A stretch of 64,000 nt of DNA from Haloarcula hispanica ATCC 33960 (GTDB lineage Archaea; Halobacteriota; Halobacteria; Halobacteriales; Haloarculaceae): NCBI RefSeq assembly GCF_000223905.1, contig NC_015948.1, positions 2,418,001 through 2,482,000 of the forward strand. The letters run 5' to 3'. Positions within the stretch are counted from its first letter, which is position 1, and the number at the start of each line of letters is the position of its first letter. Below, in pieces: positions 44,979 to 54,563 of the stretch. A program made the position numbers and the translations under genes. The notes under the pieces are model-generated. The model did not search any database. It saw only the letters and a program-made list of their open reading frames with translations, and was not told the DNA's origin.

Positions 44979-46156
44979 TGTCACTGCTGGAAGTCGAAGA
45001 CCTCACGGTGAACTTCTACACCGAGGAAGGCGTCGTCACCGCCGTCGACGACCTCTCCTTTCGCATCGACCGCGGCGAGAAGTTCGGCGTCGTCGGCGAG
45101 AGCGGCGCGGGCAAGAGCGTCACCGCGCTGTCAGTGATGCGCCTCATCGAGGAACCGGGCCGTATCGAGAGCGGGACGATCCGCTTTGACGGCCAGGACC
45201 TCATGGAACTGTCCGACTCAGCGGTGCGGGACGTGCGGGGCAACGACATCGCGATGATATTCCAGGACGCCCAGACCGCGCTGAACCCGGTGTACACCGT
45301 CGGTGAGCAGATTTCCGAGGCCATCCGGCACCACCTCGACTACAGCGACGCGGAGGCCCGGGACCGCACGATCCGGCTGCTCGACGACGTTGGCATCCCG
45401 GAGCCGGAAGCCAGATACGACGACTACCCCCACGAGTTCTCCGGCGGGATGCAACAGCGGGCCATCATCGCGATGGCGCTGTCCTGTGACCCCGAACTCC
45501 TCATCGCCGACGAGCCGACGACGGCGCTGGACGTGACCATCGAGGCGAAGATCCTGGACCGCCTCGACCGCCTCGCCGACGAATACGACACGGCCATTCA
45601 GCTCATCACCCACGACCTCGGCGTCATCGCGGAGATGTGCGACCGGGTGATGGTGATGTACGCCGGCCGCGCCGTCGAGAACGCCCCTGTCGAGGAGCTG
45701 TACTACGACCCGAAACACCCCTACACCGTCGGGCTGATGAGCGCCATCCCACGCATCGGCGACCGGCAGGACCGGCTCCAGACGATTCCCGGGACGATGC
45801 CGGACCTCGTTGAGGTCCCCTCTGGCTGTAGCTTCCACCCGCGCTGTCCCTTCGCCGAGGAAGCCTGTACGCGCAAACAGCCGCCGCTCGTCGACCCCGA
45901 AACCGGCGACGGTGTCGGTCTGTCCGACCGCTCGGCGGCCTGTCTGGCCTACACCGGGGACCTCGATAGCGAACTGGACTACGAAGTCGAAGTGAAAGGG
46001 GGCCGGGGGAGTCCGCCAGACGATACCCAGCCCGACCCCCGCGGCGGGCGCACGGACACGGAACCACTCCAGGCCGACTCCGACCCGGTCGGTCTCGACA
46101 CCGACCTGTTAGACCGCGATGGCCCAGACGACTCGGGAGGGCAACAGGATGGCTAA
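44978..46156 (+). CDS. dppD: ABC transporter ATP-binding protein, DppD family
   Basis: 392 residues. Walker A GESGAGKS, signature [15 protein letters not shown], Walker [13 protein letters not shown] and H-loop LITHD are present. The C-terminal oligopeptide-transporter domain has [20 protein letters not shown]. An unusually long acidic tail of about 60 residues (from [13 protein letters not shown]) follows. It overlaps dppF by 8 bases. Confidence 0.94.
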   Translation: MSLLEVEDLTVNFYTEEGVVTAVDDLSFRIDRGEKFGVVGESGAGKSVTALSVMRLIEEPGRIESGTIRFDGQDLMELSDSAVRDVRGNDIAMIFQDAQTALNPVYTVGEQISEAIRHHLDYSDAEARDRTIRLLDDVGIPEPEARYDDYPHEFSGGMQQRAIIAMALSCDPELLIADEPTTALDVTIEAKILDRLDRLADEYDTAIQLITHDLGVIAEMCDRVMVMYAGRAVENAPVEELYYDPKHPYTVGLMSAIPRIGDRQDRLQTIPGTMPDLVEVPSGCSFHPRCPFAEEACTRKQPPLVDPETGDGVGLSDRSAACLAYTGDLDSELDYEVEVKGGRGSPPDDTQPDPRGGRTDTEPLQADSDPVGLDTDLLDRDGPDDSGGQQDG

Positions 46157-47465
46157 GACGGCCGATAGCCCGATCCTGGAGGTCGAGAACCTCACGAAAT
46201 ACTACGAGTCTGGCGGGACCATCGTTGACACCCTGCTGGGCCGGAGTCAGGAGGTGAAAGCTCTGGACGGCGTCGACCTGGAACTCTACCCCGGTGAGAC
46301 GCTAGGTATCGTCGGCGAGTCCGGCTGTGGCAAGACGACGCTCGCCCAGACGCTGCTGCGGCTCATCGAACCCACGGCCGGCTCAGTCCGCTACAAGGGC
46401 GAGGACTTGACGGGGGCTTCTGACGACCGCCTGCGGGCACTCCGGAAGGACATCCAGTACATCTTCCAAGACCCTTTCGCCAGCCTCAATCCGCGGCTGA
46501 CGGTCGGCGACATCGTCGGCGAACCGCTGGACATCCACGGGATCGCGGACGGCGAGGAGCGAACCGAGCGTGTCAAAGAGTTGCTTGAGACCGTCGGGCT
46601 GAGCCCGCGTCACACACACCGCTACCCCCACGAGTTCTCGGGCGGTCAGCGCCAGCGCATCGGTATCGCCCGCGCGCTCGCCGTCGACCCCGAGGTCATC
46701 GTCTGTGACGAACCCGTCTCGGCGCTGGACGTGAGCGTGCAGGCCCAGATTCTGAACCTGCTGGAGGACTTGCAGGACGAATTCGGCCTCTCCTACATCG
46801 TCATCGCCCACGACCTCTCTGTCGTCGAGCACATCTCCGACCGCGTGGGCGTCCTGTATCTCGGGGAGTTCGCCGAAGTCGGCCCGACCGAGGACGTGTT
46901 CCAGCCGCCGTATCACCCCTACGCCGAGGCGCTGCTGTCGGCCATTCCGGAGCCGGACCCCGGCTGGGAGGGGGACCGTATTTTCCTCTCCGGCGATGTT
47001 CCGTCGCCGCTGAACCCCCCGTCGGGCTGTCGGTTCCACACCCGCTGTCCGAAGGTCATCCAGCCCGAAGGCACCGACATGGCCCAGTCCGAGTGGCGGT
47101 CACTGATGGACCTGAAACAGCGGCTCCGCAAAGCCGACTCGCTTGAGGCCGTCACCGCCGTGCAAGAGGGCGTCGAGGACGAAGACCTGAGTCAGCTCTC
47201 GCGGTCCGCACTCGAAACCCGGGTCCGCGCCGAGTTCGGCCTCCCGGACACGGTCGGCGACCGGGAGGCCGAGGACGTGCTCGCGGCGGCGCTCGACCAC
47301 CTGCACGACGAGGCCTTCGAGGACGCGCTGGCGGCGATGAACGACGCCTTCAGCTCCCCCTGCGAGCGAACCGACCCCGCGCTGTTCGACGTCGGTGACG
47401 ACCACCGCATCGCCTGCCTGTTGCACGACGACGAGCGACCGGACACGCCGACGCGGACGGGGTAG
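46149..47465 (+). CDS. dppF: ABC transporter ATP-binding protein, DppF family, with insertion
   Basis: 438 residues from [20 protein letters not shown]; an earlier in-frame ATG at 46119 is possible but would overlap dppD further. Walker A GESGCGKTT, signature FSGGQRQRIGIARAL and Walker B IVCDEPVSALD are present. The C-terminal CRFHTRCPKVIQPEG block is interrupted by about 85 charged residues before CERTDPALFDVGDDHRIACL, where the normal domain continues (see findings). It ends the operon. Confidence 0.93.
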   Translation: MAKTADSPILEVENLTKYYESGGTIVDTLLGRSQEVKALDGVDLELYPGETLGIVGESGCGKTTLAQTLLRLIEPTAGSVRYKGEDLTGASDDRLRALRKDIQYIFQDPFASLNPRLTVGDIVGEPLDIHGIADGEERTERVKELLETVGLSPRHTHRYPHEFSGGQRQRIGIARALAVDPEVIVCDEPVSALDVSVQAQILNLLEDLQDEFGLSYIVIAHDLSVVEHISDRVGVLYLGEFAEVGPTEDVFQPPYHPYAEALLSAIPEPDPGWEGDRIFLSGDVPSPLNPPSGCRFHTRCPKVIQPEGTDMAQSEWRSLMDLKQRLRKADSLEAVTAVQEGVEDEDLSQLSRSALETRVRAEFGLPDTVGDREAEDVLAAALDHLHDEAFEDALAAMNDAFSSPCERTDPALFDVGDDHRIACLLHDDERPDTPTRTG

Positions 47466-47507
47466 CCCCGAGCAACGCTTTTGCGCACGCCAGTCCACAA
47501 TCCGACA

Positions 47508-48038
47508 ATGCGTCGCATCTACGACTCGGGGGCGCTCCACCGCGACGACGATGAGCCACAGGCACCCACTGAGCGCGGGGCACGGCCACAGGCCGCACGC
47601 AGTATCGACGGCGGGGCCTGGAGCGACCGTCTGGTGCCGACGTGGCTCCGCTACCGCGCCGTCTCGGTCGACATCGAGGTCCCACAGCGGTCGTATCCGG
47701 CGGGAACCGAGGTGCCGTTCGTCGTGACGATGCAGAACGCGCTTCCGGTGCCGATAACGCTACCGACGGACTCGCCGCGGCCGTGGACGTGGTACGTCGA
47801 TGGAGTGCCCGAGGCGTCCCACGTCGATAGCGTGCCCAGCGAGGACGGTAGCCTCCAGTTCGACCGCGGCGAACGAAAGCGGTTCAGGCGACAGTGGGAC
47901 CGGATGTTCCGGGTCAGCGACGACGAGTGGGAGCCCGCACCGGCCGGGGAGTACACCATCGGCGCAGGGCTGAGCGTGACCGACGCTGCCGAGCGTGGCC
48001 TGTACAGCGAGACGACAGTCAGCATCAGCGATCAGTAG
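47508..48038 (+). CDS. Hypothetical protein, possible beta-sandwich
   Basis: 176 residues from MRRIYDSGALHRDDDEPQAP. The central part (AVSVDIEVPQRSYPAGTEVP, VTMQNALPVPITLPTDSPRPW, GEYTIGAGLSV) has strand-turn-strand spacing like BsuPI or immunoglobulin-type domains of secreted or enzyme-inhibitor proteins, but no leader is seen. It starts 42 bases after dppF. Function unknown. Confidence 0.75.
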   Translation: MRRIYDSGALHRDDDEPQAPTERGARPQAARSIDGGAWSDRLVPTWLRYRAVSVDIEVPQRSYPAGTEVPFVVTMQNALPVPITLPTDSPRPWTWYVDGVPEASHVDSVPSEDGSLQFDRGERKRFRRQWDRMFRVSDDEWEPAPAGEYTIGAGLSVTDAAERGLYSETTVSISDQ

Positions 48039-48071
48039 AGACGCGAGCAATCGCGCACCGGGCGATGCGGA

Positions 48072-49115
48072 TCAGGATCCGGGAGGGGTCGGTGCAGGTG
48101 TGGGAGTCGGCTCTGCTGGTGTTTCAGTCGGGGTTACAGCTTCCTCGTCCGTCCCGAAGCCGCCATCGAAGGTCTCACCGGCATCCGGGTCGGGTGCTTC
48201 ACCGTCGAGCAGGAACGAAAGCAGGTTCCCGATGAACACCTCGTTGTCGGCGTCGTATATCTCGGAACTGCGTATGAACGTCGAGTCAGTGACGAACACC
48301 ATGTTGTCGTTGCGGACGACTGTCGCGTACGTGCCGGTGCGACGCGTCTCCAGCGTCCGGGTGCCATCGGCAGCGGTGAACTTCGTCTCGGCATCGCCGT
48401 TTACCACCGCGTAGCCGGCGGTGTCGAAGGTGATCGTCTCGACACCGTCGGTCAGTTCGCCGTCGTCGCTCGGCGATGCATAGATGGCCTTGAAGTTGTT
48501 GTCGTTGGCCGAATCATCGACGTTGTACAGCTGTTCGGCACCCATCCGGACGCCGTACTGCGCGGTGGCGTTGTTGGCGCCGAACGACACCGTCGTCGTC
48601 GACTGGGTGAAGCCGGTCGACAGGCGGGTCTGTGTCGGTTCGGCGAGGACGACGACACGGCCACCGTCGTCTGTGTACTCCTGTAGCGCTTCGCGTTCTT
48701 CTTGCGAGTAGCTGCCGAGCGGCTGGACGATGAGCACACCGTCGTACTGGCCCAGCGAATCGGCGAACGAAGCAGTGCCGGCGGTGCCGTACTCAACGGT
48801 GTGGCCCGCTTCGAACACGGCCTCGGTAATCGGTTCGAGTTCGGACTCGGACACCTGATTGCCGTGGCCCGTGTCGACGAGTATTCGCTTGTCACTCGCC
48901 TCGGAGTCGACCGATATCTCCCCTTCTTCGGGGTCGACAGGGGCATTGACGGCGTCGGGCTGGTACTGCGACGGAGACTGGCCGTCGATCGACTGGCCGT
49001 CCGGCGGGCCGGATGACCCCGGATTAACGACTGCGAGGAGGAACGTGCCGCCCAGTATCGCCACGAGAACGACGATAAACACGGCGAGCGGCTTGACGAT
49101 ACGGCCCTCAGTCAT
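48072..49115 (-). CDS. DUF4350 domain membrane-anchored protein
   Basis: 347 residues. One N-terminal hydrophobic helix (PLAVFIVVLVAILGGTFLLAVV) anchors an extracellular part with ILVDTGHGNQVSESELEPIT, YDGVLIVQPLGSYSQEERE and GGRVVVLAEPTQTRL, the DUF4350 pattern often found near MoxR and DUF58 genes. A Pro/Thr-rich C-terminal tail follows. It overlaps sppA by 8 bases, suggesting one transcript with it. Confidence 0.85.
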   Translation of the reverse strand: MTEGRIVKPLAVFIVVLVAILGGTFLLAVVNPGSSGPPDGQSIDGQSPSQYQPDAVNAPVDPEEGEISVDSEASDKRILVDTGHGNQVSESELEPITEAVFEAGHTVEYGTAGTASFADSLGQYDGVLIVQPLGSYSQEEREALQEYTDDGGRVVVLAEPTQTRLSTGFTQSTTTVSFGANNATAQYGVRMGAEQLYNVDDSANDNNFKAIYASPSDDGELTDGVETITFDTAGYAVVNGDAETKFTAADGTRTLETRRTGTYATVVRNDNMVFVTDSTFIRSSEIYDADNEVFIGNLLSFLLDGEAPDPDAGETFDGGFGTDEEAVTPTETPAEPTPTPAPTPPGS

Positions 49116-50067
49116 TGCGGATCACCGTTGCGTTGTTGTCCTCGGCGGGGATTCCCCAGACGGCGTAGTACTTCACCGGTTCCCGGAACATCGTCTCGCT
49201 GTCGTCGGGATGGACGAGATAGGTCACGTTGTTCGCGCCCTGCACGGTTTCAGCGCCGGCAGGGACGATGATGGCGTTGAATTGGGCACCGCCGCTTCCC
49301 AGATATGTCACGTCGTACCCGTCGCCCTCGATGTCGCCTGAGAGCGCGGCGGCCCGCTCGATGGCCAGTTCGGAGTCACCGATGCGGTCGGCGAAACCGT
49401 TCTGGGTTGCCTGTGCGCCGAGGTACGTGCCGCCGTTGGCGACTTCCTCGCGGGAGACGGTCAGTTGCTCGCCCCGGTGACGCATGACCGTCCCGACGAA
49501 GGAGCGCTGGAGCACCTCGATATCCTCTCGGAGGCCGTCCTTGCTTATCTGGGCCTTGTCCGGCCCCGAGCGGACGAACGTCTCGCCCTGCTGTTCGGCC
49601 TGCTCGATGAGGCTCAGCGGGGCCTGGACGATGACGCCGATACTCCCGACGTTCGAACTCGGCTTGACCACGATCTCGTCGGCCGGAGCGATGCCGTAAT
49701 AGCCGCCCGAGGCGGCCGTGCCCTCGACGTAGGCGACGACGGGCATCTCGCTGGCGGTCCGGTTCACGGCGAGGTAGAACTCCTCGCTTGAGTCGACCGG
49801 CCCGCCGGGGCTGTCGACCCGGAGGACGACTGCCTCGATTGAGCCGTTGTTCCGTGCTTCGCGGAGGTCCTGCTTGACGGCGTTGACGTTAGCGTCGGTT
49901 GTGCCGCCGCGAAGGGTGACGACGGCGACGCTCGGATCGTCGTCGCCACCGCTTGGCACGCCGTTCCAGATGACCGGCGCGAATATCGCGGCGACGACGA
50001 GGGCGAGCGTGACTGCGATCACGTACGACGCCGTCATCGCCGAGAACAGTTGTTCTCTCCCAAACAT
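49108..50067 (-). CDS. sppA: Signal peptide peptidase SppA (S49 family)
   Basis: 319 residues, one N-terminal hydrophobic helix (TASYVIAVTLALVVAAIFAPV). The S49 core is clear: VVLRVDSPGGPVDSSEEFYL, VAYVEGTAASGGYYGIAPAD with the nucleophile Ser in ASGG, and SSNVGSIGVIVQAPL. The catalytic Lys is probably one of those in SGPDKAQISKDG. It cleaves leftover signal peptides in the membrane. DUF4350 is encoded after it on the same transcript. Confidence 0.92.
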   Translation of the reverse strand: MFGREQLFSAMTASYVIAVTLALVVAAIFAPVIWNGVPSGGDDDPSVAVVTLRGGTTDANVNAVKQDLREARNNGSIEAVVLRVDSPGGPVDSSEEFYLAVNRTASEMPVVAYVEGTAASGGYYGIAPADEIVVKPSSNVGSIGVIVQAPLSLIEQAEQQGETFVRSGPDKAQISKDGLREDIEVLQRSFVGTVMRHRGEQLTVSREEVANGGTYLGAQATQNGFADRIGDSELAIERAAALSGDIEGDGYDVTYLGSGGAQFNAIIVPAGAETVQGANNVTYLVHPDDSETMFREPVKYYAVWGIPAEDNNATVIRND

Positions 50068-50194
50068 CTATACATCCCGTTCGGACTGCGGGAGTAATAA
50101 ACCCCGGTCGGCGTCCCCTGTTGCGGTCTGCCGCACTGGACAGGCTGAGAGAGCAGCGACCAACGGTTATTGGGCTCCGGGTCGTGCAACCGGT

Positions 50195-51079
50195 ATGGAA
50201 ACCCGAGCACTGGGCGACACTGGGCAGGAGAGCACGGTGCTGACGTTCGGCTCGATAGCACTCAACTGGCTCGAACAGGAAGGGGCGAACCAGCTGGTCG
50301 AACTCGTGCTGGACCACGGCGTCAACCACTTCGACGTCGCGCCGACCTACGGCGACGCGGAGCTGAAACTGGGGCCGAAGCTCCGCCAGCACCGCGAGGA
50401 GATTTTCCTGGGCTGCAAGACCCAGGAGCGCGAGTACGAGGGGGCCGCCCGGAAAATCGACCGGTCGCTGAACCGCCTCGGCATCGACACTATCGACCTC
50501 TACCAGATTCACGGCCTGGAGTACGAGGACGAACTGGACACCATCACCGCCGACGACGGCGCGCTGGCGGCGATACGCGAGGCAAAAGCGGACGGGAAAA
50601 TCAACCATATCGGGCTGACGAGCCACGGTAATCCCGAACTCATCCTCGACGCCATCGACCGCATCGACGACCTGGAGACGGTGATGTTCCCACTGAACCC
50701 CGTCGTCGCCGGCAAGGACGACAGCGAATACGACTACGAGGCCGTCCTGGACCGCTGCGAGGCGGAGGGCATCGGCACGCTGGGCATCAAGGCCTTCGCG
50801 AAGGGGTCGTGGCCGCCGACCGACGAACTGGCCGAGGCCGACCGCCCGTACGCGAACTGGTACGAGCCGGTCGACACGCCGGAAGTCATCCGTGAACGGT
50901 TCGACTTCGCCGCCGCCCAGGGCCTCGACACCGTCGTCAGCCCCGGTGACCCGAAGCTCGTCGCGATGGTGCTCGACGCTGCCAGTCGCTCCGAAGGAAT
51001 GGATGAGGCACGCCAGCGGGCGCTCATCGAGGAAGCGCGCCACGACGACAGCCCGGTGCCCGAGCAACTGCACCACTGA
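50195..51079 (+). CDS. Aldo/keto reductase family oxidoreductase
   Basis: 294 residues from METRALGDTGQESTVLTFGS. Tetrad residues: Asp and Tyr in VNHFDVAPTYGDAE, Lys in IFLGCKTQERE, His in DLYQIHGLE. The end, AAQGLDTVVSPGDPKLVAMV, is the cofactor end. Many haloarchaeal members of this group are annotated only as oxidoreductases. The next gene starts 2 bases after the stop. Confidence 0.9.
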   Translation: METRALGDTGQESTVLTFGSIALNWLEQEGANQLVELVLDHGVNHFDVAPTYGDAELKLGPKLRQHREEIFLGCKTQEREYEGAARKIDRSLNRLGIDTIDLYQIHGLEYEDELDTITADDGALAAIREAKADGKINHIGLTSHGNPELILDAIDRIDDLETVMFPLNPVVAGKDDSEYDYEAVLDRCEAEGIGTLGIKAFAKGSWPPTDELAEADRPYANWYEPVDTPEVIRERFDFAAAQGLDTVVSPGDPKLVAMVLDAASRSEGMDEARQRALIEEARHDDSPVPEQLHH

Positions 51080-51081
51080 GC

Positions 51082-51807
51082 GTGGACGGCGTTCCGGAGA
51101 CGGTGACGGCCGCCCTCGCCGACCGGCAGGTCGAAGGCCAGGTCTGTCTTGAGGCGGGGGCCGGCGTCGGGAACACGACGGCCGGACTGCTGGCCGCGGG
51201 CGCGAAGCGGGTGTACGCGGTGACGAACGACGCCGATCACGCCGCGACGGTCCGCGAGCGCGTCGGCGACGGGAACGCCGACCGGCTTGTCGTCGTCGAG
51301 GCCGACCTCCGGGCGACGCCACTCGTGACGGATAGCGTCGACCTCGTCACCGCCCATGGACTCTGTAACGTCCTGCCACCGACTGCACTGGACGCCGTCG
51401 CGGCCGAACTGACGCGGGTCGCAAAACCCGGTGGCCACCTCGTTGTCGACGACTACGCGGTGCCGCCCGCCGATGCGTCTGTCAACCGACTGTTCGCGCT
51501 GGAAAACGCCGCTGCCAGAGCCGTCGACGGCCGGCCGGCGCTGACGTTCTACCCGCCCGCTGTGCTGGCCGCGGTGTTCGCCGACCACGGTTGGACTGTC
51601 GAGCGAAAGAAGACCTTGCTGGAGCCTGTGCCCTGGACCGAGGCGCATTTGGACGCCCACGCGGAGGTGGTGCGTGGGTACGCTGACGACCTTCCAGACG
51701 TAGTTGGGGGACCGCTGGCCGCGATGGCCGACGACATAGCTGCTGCTATCGGCTCCGAGCGAACCGGGACGATGGACAGTCTTGGATTCCGGCTAGTAGA
51801 TGTGTAA
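51082..51807 (+). CDS. Class I SAM-dependent methyltransferase
   Basis: 241 residues, GTG start 2 bases after the aldo/keto reductase, so co-transcribed. Motif I VCLEAGAGVGNTTAGLLAAG, acidic end of strand 2 VYAVTNDADH, and ELTRVAKPGGHLVVDDYAVP are present. The substrate is not known; pairing with an oxidoreductase suggests a small metabolite. Confidence 0.88.
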   Translation: MDGVPETVTAALADRQVEGQVCLEAGAGVGNTTAGLLAAGAKRVYAVTNDADHAATVRERVGDGNADRLVVVEADLRATPLVTDSVDLVTAHGLCNVLPPTALDAVAAELTRVAKPGGHLVVDDYAVPPADASVNRLFALENAAARAVDGRPALTFYPPAVLAAVFADHGWTVERKKTLLEPVPWTEAHLDAHAEVVRGYADDLPDVVGGPLAAMADDIAAAIGSERTGTMDSLGFRLVDV

Positions 51808-51846
51808 GTCGTTCAAAGACACTGCAGCGCGAGTAGGTAGTCAAAC

Positions 51847-52000
51847 AGCCAGAAAGCCCCGGCTGGCTGCACTCCCGCGACTCGCTGCGGTCCTCACTGC
51901 GTTGCGGTCCTTGCGTCGCCGGGGTTCGTGCAGCCAGCCGCCCCTTTCAGTCCCGCCCAAAACCGGTTGGTCATTCCAGGCAGAGTGGGGCTTTCTGGCT
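51847..52000. repeat. Non-coding repeat element, copy B
   Basis: 154 bases with the same perfect 14-base ends as copy A: AGCCAGAAAGCCCC (51847) and GGGGCTTTCTGGCT (51987). It shares the GCCCCTTTCAGTCCCGCCC block (51940) but lacks the two 8-3-8 hairpins and the partner of that block, so it is a shorter version. It fills most of the gap between the methyltransferase and cupin genes. Confidence 0.85.
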
Positions 52001-52090
52001 GTTAAACAACACACGCACTCAAGAGACACAGACGAACACAACGGTTCCTAGCAACCGAACGGCTAAGGAAGCGCCGGCCCACGGACAAAT

Positions 52091-52417
52091 ATGACGCTCA
52101 ACCGCCTGTCCGAGTTCGACGCCGAACCGGAAGAGGGTGAAGTCATCGACGGGGAACTGGCAGTGACCGACGACGTGCTGGTGAAGGCGTTCGCGCTGGG
52201 GCCGGACGCGACAATCGACCCGCACGAACACGACGACGCGACAAACGTGTTCCACGTCGTCCGTGGCGAGGTGACGGTCCAGCAGGAGGATAGAGAGGAA
52301 GCCATCGCCGCGCCGGGGGTCGTGCTGAACGAGCGGGGGCAGGCCCACGGCGCGCACAATCACACCGATGGCGTCGTCGTGCTGACCGCGAGCCTCTGTC
52401 CCTTGCCGGGACAGTAA
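52091..52417 (+). CDS. Cupin domain protein
   Basis: 108 residues. IDPHEHDDATNVFHVVRGEV is cupin motif 1 with two His and a later Glu expected; GVVLNERGQAHGAHNHTDG is motif 2. A single small cupin barrel, probably metal-binding. Likely its own promoter in the repeat gap. Function unknown. Confidence 0.9.
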   Translation: MTLNRLSEFDAEPEEGEVIDGELAVTDDVLVKAFALGPDATIDPHEHDDATNVFHVVRGEVTVQQEDREEAIAAPGVVLNERGQAHGAHNHTDGVVVLTASLCPLPGQ

Positions 52418-52495
52418 GGGGCTGCCGTCGGAATAACAGAACTGACCGGCCGTTTCCGCACCACGCTTATCGGTGTTGTAGTTCACTGACAAGAC

Positions 52496-53290
52496 ATGGC
52501 CGAACCACTGCCGACGAACGGACTCCGCAAAACGGTCGATAGCGGCGGCGTCGCGCTGGGCGTCCTCGACAACACATACAGCCCGACGCTGGTCGAATTC
52601 TACGGGGACCTCGGCGTCGACTTCGTCTGGCTCGACTTCGAACACGGCGGGCCGGACCCGTGGGACGCGGCGACCGTCGAGAATCTGCTGCGGGCGGCCG
52701 ACGGCACCGGGACGGAGCTACTGGTCCGCCTGCCGGATACGGCTCCGACGCTGGTGCGGAAGGCGCTGGACCTTGGGGTCAAGAACGTCTTCCTGCCGCG
52801 GGTCGAAACCGCCGACGAAGTCAGGGAAGCCGTCAAATCAGGGCGGTTCCGGTACGACGGCGACCCGGGCGACCGGGGACTGGCCGCGCCCCGAGCGCGT
52901 CGCTGGGGCCTGGGCGAGAACTACATCGAGGCCTCGGACGAGGAGACGCTGGTCGGGACCACAATCGAGACGAAGGAGGCGGTGGAGAACATCGACGCGA
53001 TTCTGGACGTGCCCGAGCTCGGCTTCGTGTTCATCGGGCCGTTCGACCTCTCCGTGTCGCTGGGTCACCCCGGCGAAGTCGACCACCCCGAGGTACAGGA
53101 CGCGGTGGAGACGGTCCGCTCGGCGGCCGTCGAGGCGGGTGTCACCGTCGGCGGGCTCGGCTTCGGGATGGACGACGTAAACGAGAAGGCCGAATCGGGG
53201 TACCAGATACTGCACGTCGGGAGTACGACCGGCGCGGTACAGAACGCTGTGCGCGGATGGCTGGACGATTTCGAAGGGGACCGAAGCTAG
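52496..53290 (+). CDS. HpcH/HpaI aldolase family protein
   Basis: 264 residues. VALGVLDNTYSPTLVEFYGD and LGVDFVWLDFEHGGPDPWDA carry the metal/substrate Glu-His of class II pyruvate aldolases; VKNVFLPRVETADEV and ELGFVFIGPFDLSVSLGH complete the barrel. It may cleave 2-keto-3-deoxy acids or related hydroxyacids. Neighbouring 2-hydroxyacid and oxidoreductase genes do not fix the substrate. Confidence 0.92.
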   Translation: MAEPLPTNGLRKTVDSGGVALGVLDNTYSPTLVEFYGDLGVDFVWLDFEHGGPDPWDAATVENLLRAADGTGTELLVRLPDTAPTLVRKALDLGVKNVFLPRVETADEVREAVKSGRFRYDGDPGDRGLAAPRARRWGLGENYIEASDEETLVGTTIETKEAVENIDAILDVPELGFVFIGPFDLSVSLGHPGEVDHPEVQDAVETVRSAAVEAGVTVGGLGFGMDDVNEKAESGYQILHVGSTTGAVQNAVRGWLDDFEGDRS

Positions 53291-53314
53291 GAGAACAAAG
53301 GGATAGCGGCCGAA

Positions 53315-54334
53315 TCAGGCGCTCGCACCGGATTCAGCGCCGCTCGTCGCGTCGACGGCGCTGTCGTCGAGTTCCGCTTCGGCTTCCAGCAGTTCGCGGT
53401 AGCGCTCGCGGATGGTCACAGTGCTGATGTCCGTGGCCTCGCTGACGGTTTCCTGGGTCATCTCCTCGCCCAGCAGCAGGCCGGCGGCGTAGATGGCCGC
53501 GGCGGCGAGGCCGACGGGGCTCTTGCCGCTGTGGACGTTCGCTTCCTTCCCCGCCTCGATGAGGGCGCGGGCCTGGCGTTCGAGGGCGTCGTCGGCGTCG
53601 AGTTCGGAGATGAACTTGCTGAGGTAGGTCGCGGGGTCCGGCGGGCCGACCTGCAGCGAGAGTTCGCGGTTGAGATAGCGGTACGCGCGGGTGAACTCCA
53701 TCTCGTCGACGCGGCTGACGACGGCCATGTCGTCGAGCGTCTGTGGGAGGTTCGACTGTCTGATTGCGGCGTACAGGGCGGCAGTCGCCATCCCTTCGAT
53801 GGAGCGACCGGGCAACATTCCCTCGTCGAGGGCACGGCGGTAGATGACGCTGGCCGTCTCGCGGGCGCTCTCGGGGACGCCGAGAGCGCTCCCCATTCGG
53901 TCGATCTCGCCCAGCGCCTGCTTGAGGTTGCGCTCGGCGTGGTCGCGGGTGCGGAACCGCTCGTCCCAGGTCCGCAGGCGCTGCATCTTCTCGCGCTGGC
54001 GCGTCGACAGGGAGTTGCCGTAGGCGTCCTTGTTCTGCCAGCCGATGTTGGTCGAGAGGCCCTTGTCGTGTTTCATCTCCGTCGTCGGGGCACCGACGCG
54101 GCGCTTGTTGTCGCGCTCCTGGCTGTCGAAGGCGCGCCACTCCGGGCCGTGGTCGATCTCGTCCTCGTCGACGACGAGGCCGCAGGCTTCACAGACCGTC
54201 TCGCCGCGACTGTCGTCGGTGACGAGGCTTCCGCCACAGTCCGGGCAGGCGTGGCCAGTGCTCGCCTCGGACTCGGCCTGTTCGTCCGCACTTTCATCGC
54301 GTTCGTCGGGGGAATAGATGCTGCGTGTCGTCAT
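53315..54334 (-). CDS. tfb: Transcription initiation factor TFB
   Basis: 339 residues. The N-terminal zinc ribbon is CPDCGGSLVTDD...VCEACGLVV, the B-finger region follows (GAPTTEMKHDKGLSTNIGWQ), then two cyclin repeats (ALGVPESARETASVIYRRAL; SGKSPVGLAAAAIYAAGLLL). Haloarchaea carry many TFBs; this one has a 50-residue N-terminal extension with a hydrophilic acidic stretch. The putative operator at 54409 lies upstream. Confidence 0.95.
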   Translation of the reverse strand: MTTRSIYSPDERDESADEQAESEASTGHACPDCGGSLVTDDSRGETVCEACGLVVDEDEIDHGPEWRAFDSQERDNKRRVGAPTTEMKHDKGLSTNIGWQNKDAYGNSLSTRQREKMQRLRTWDERFRTRDHAERNLKQALGEIDRMGSALGVPESARETASVIYRRALDEGMLPGRSIEGMATAALYAAIRQSNLPQTLDDMAVVSRVDEMEFTRAYRYLNRELSLQVGPPDPATYLSKFISELDADDALERQARALIEAGKEANVHSGKSPVGLAAAAIYAAGLLLGEEMTQETVSEATDISTVTIRERYRELLEAEAELDDSAVDATSGAESGASA

Positions 54335-54563
54335 AGTGTGCCTCTGCGAGCGCGTGGGACGCCCGCGGTCGTACCCAATTATAGGGGTGCATCCCCCATG
54401 ACGACTCGTTTGGCATATGCCGAAATCCTGATAAGTGATAGATAGCTGTTACGTTCGCGCGCCACAGCGCACGACGCCCCTCCGCGGTCATCCTGTGCTG
54501 ACCTGCGACGCGGCAGTATTCAGGTAGTGCAGTTCGGCCCGGTTCCGGATACGATATCGCCGT
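54335..54563. promoter_or_regulatory. TFB promoter region with 17-base palindrome
   Basis: TATA-like ctataattg (read on the minus strand near 54375-54383) lies about 45 bases upstream of the TFB start. The near-palindrome TTTGGCATATGCCGAAA is at 54409-54425, about 25 bases upstream of that, an activator-type position. Its near-copy precedes the HTH_10 gene at 55392. Confidence 0.55.

Noticed and set aside
49889-51322. 477-codon open frame on the minus strand
   Set aside because: Antisense to the aldo/keto reductase and the methyltransferase; no recognisable protein motif.
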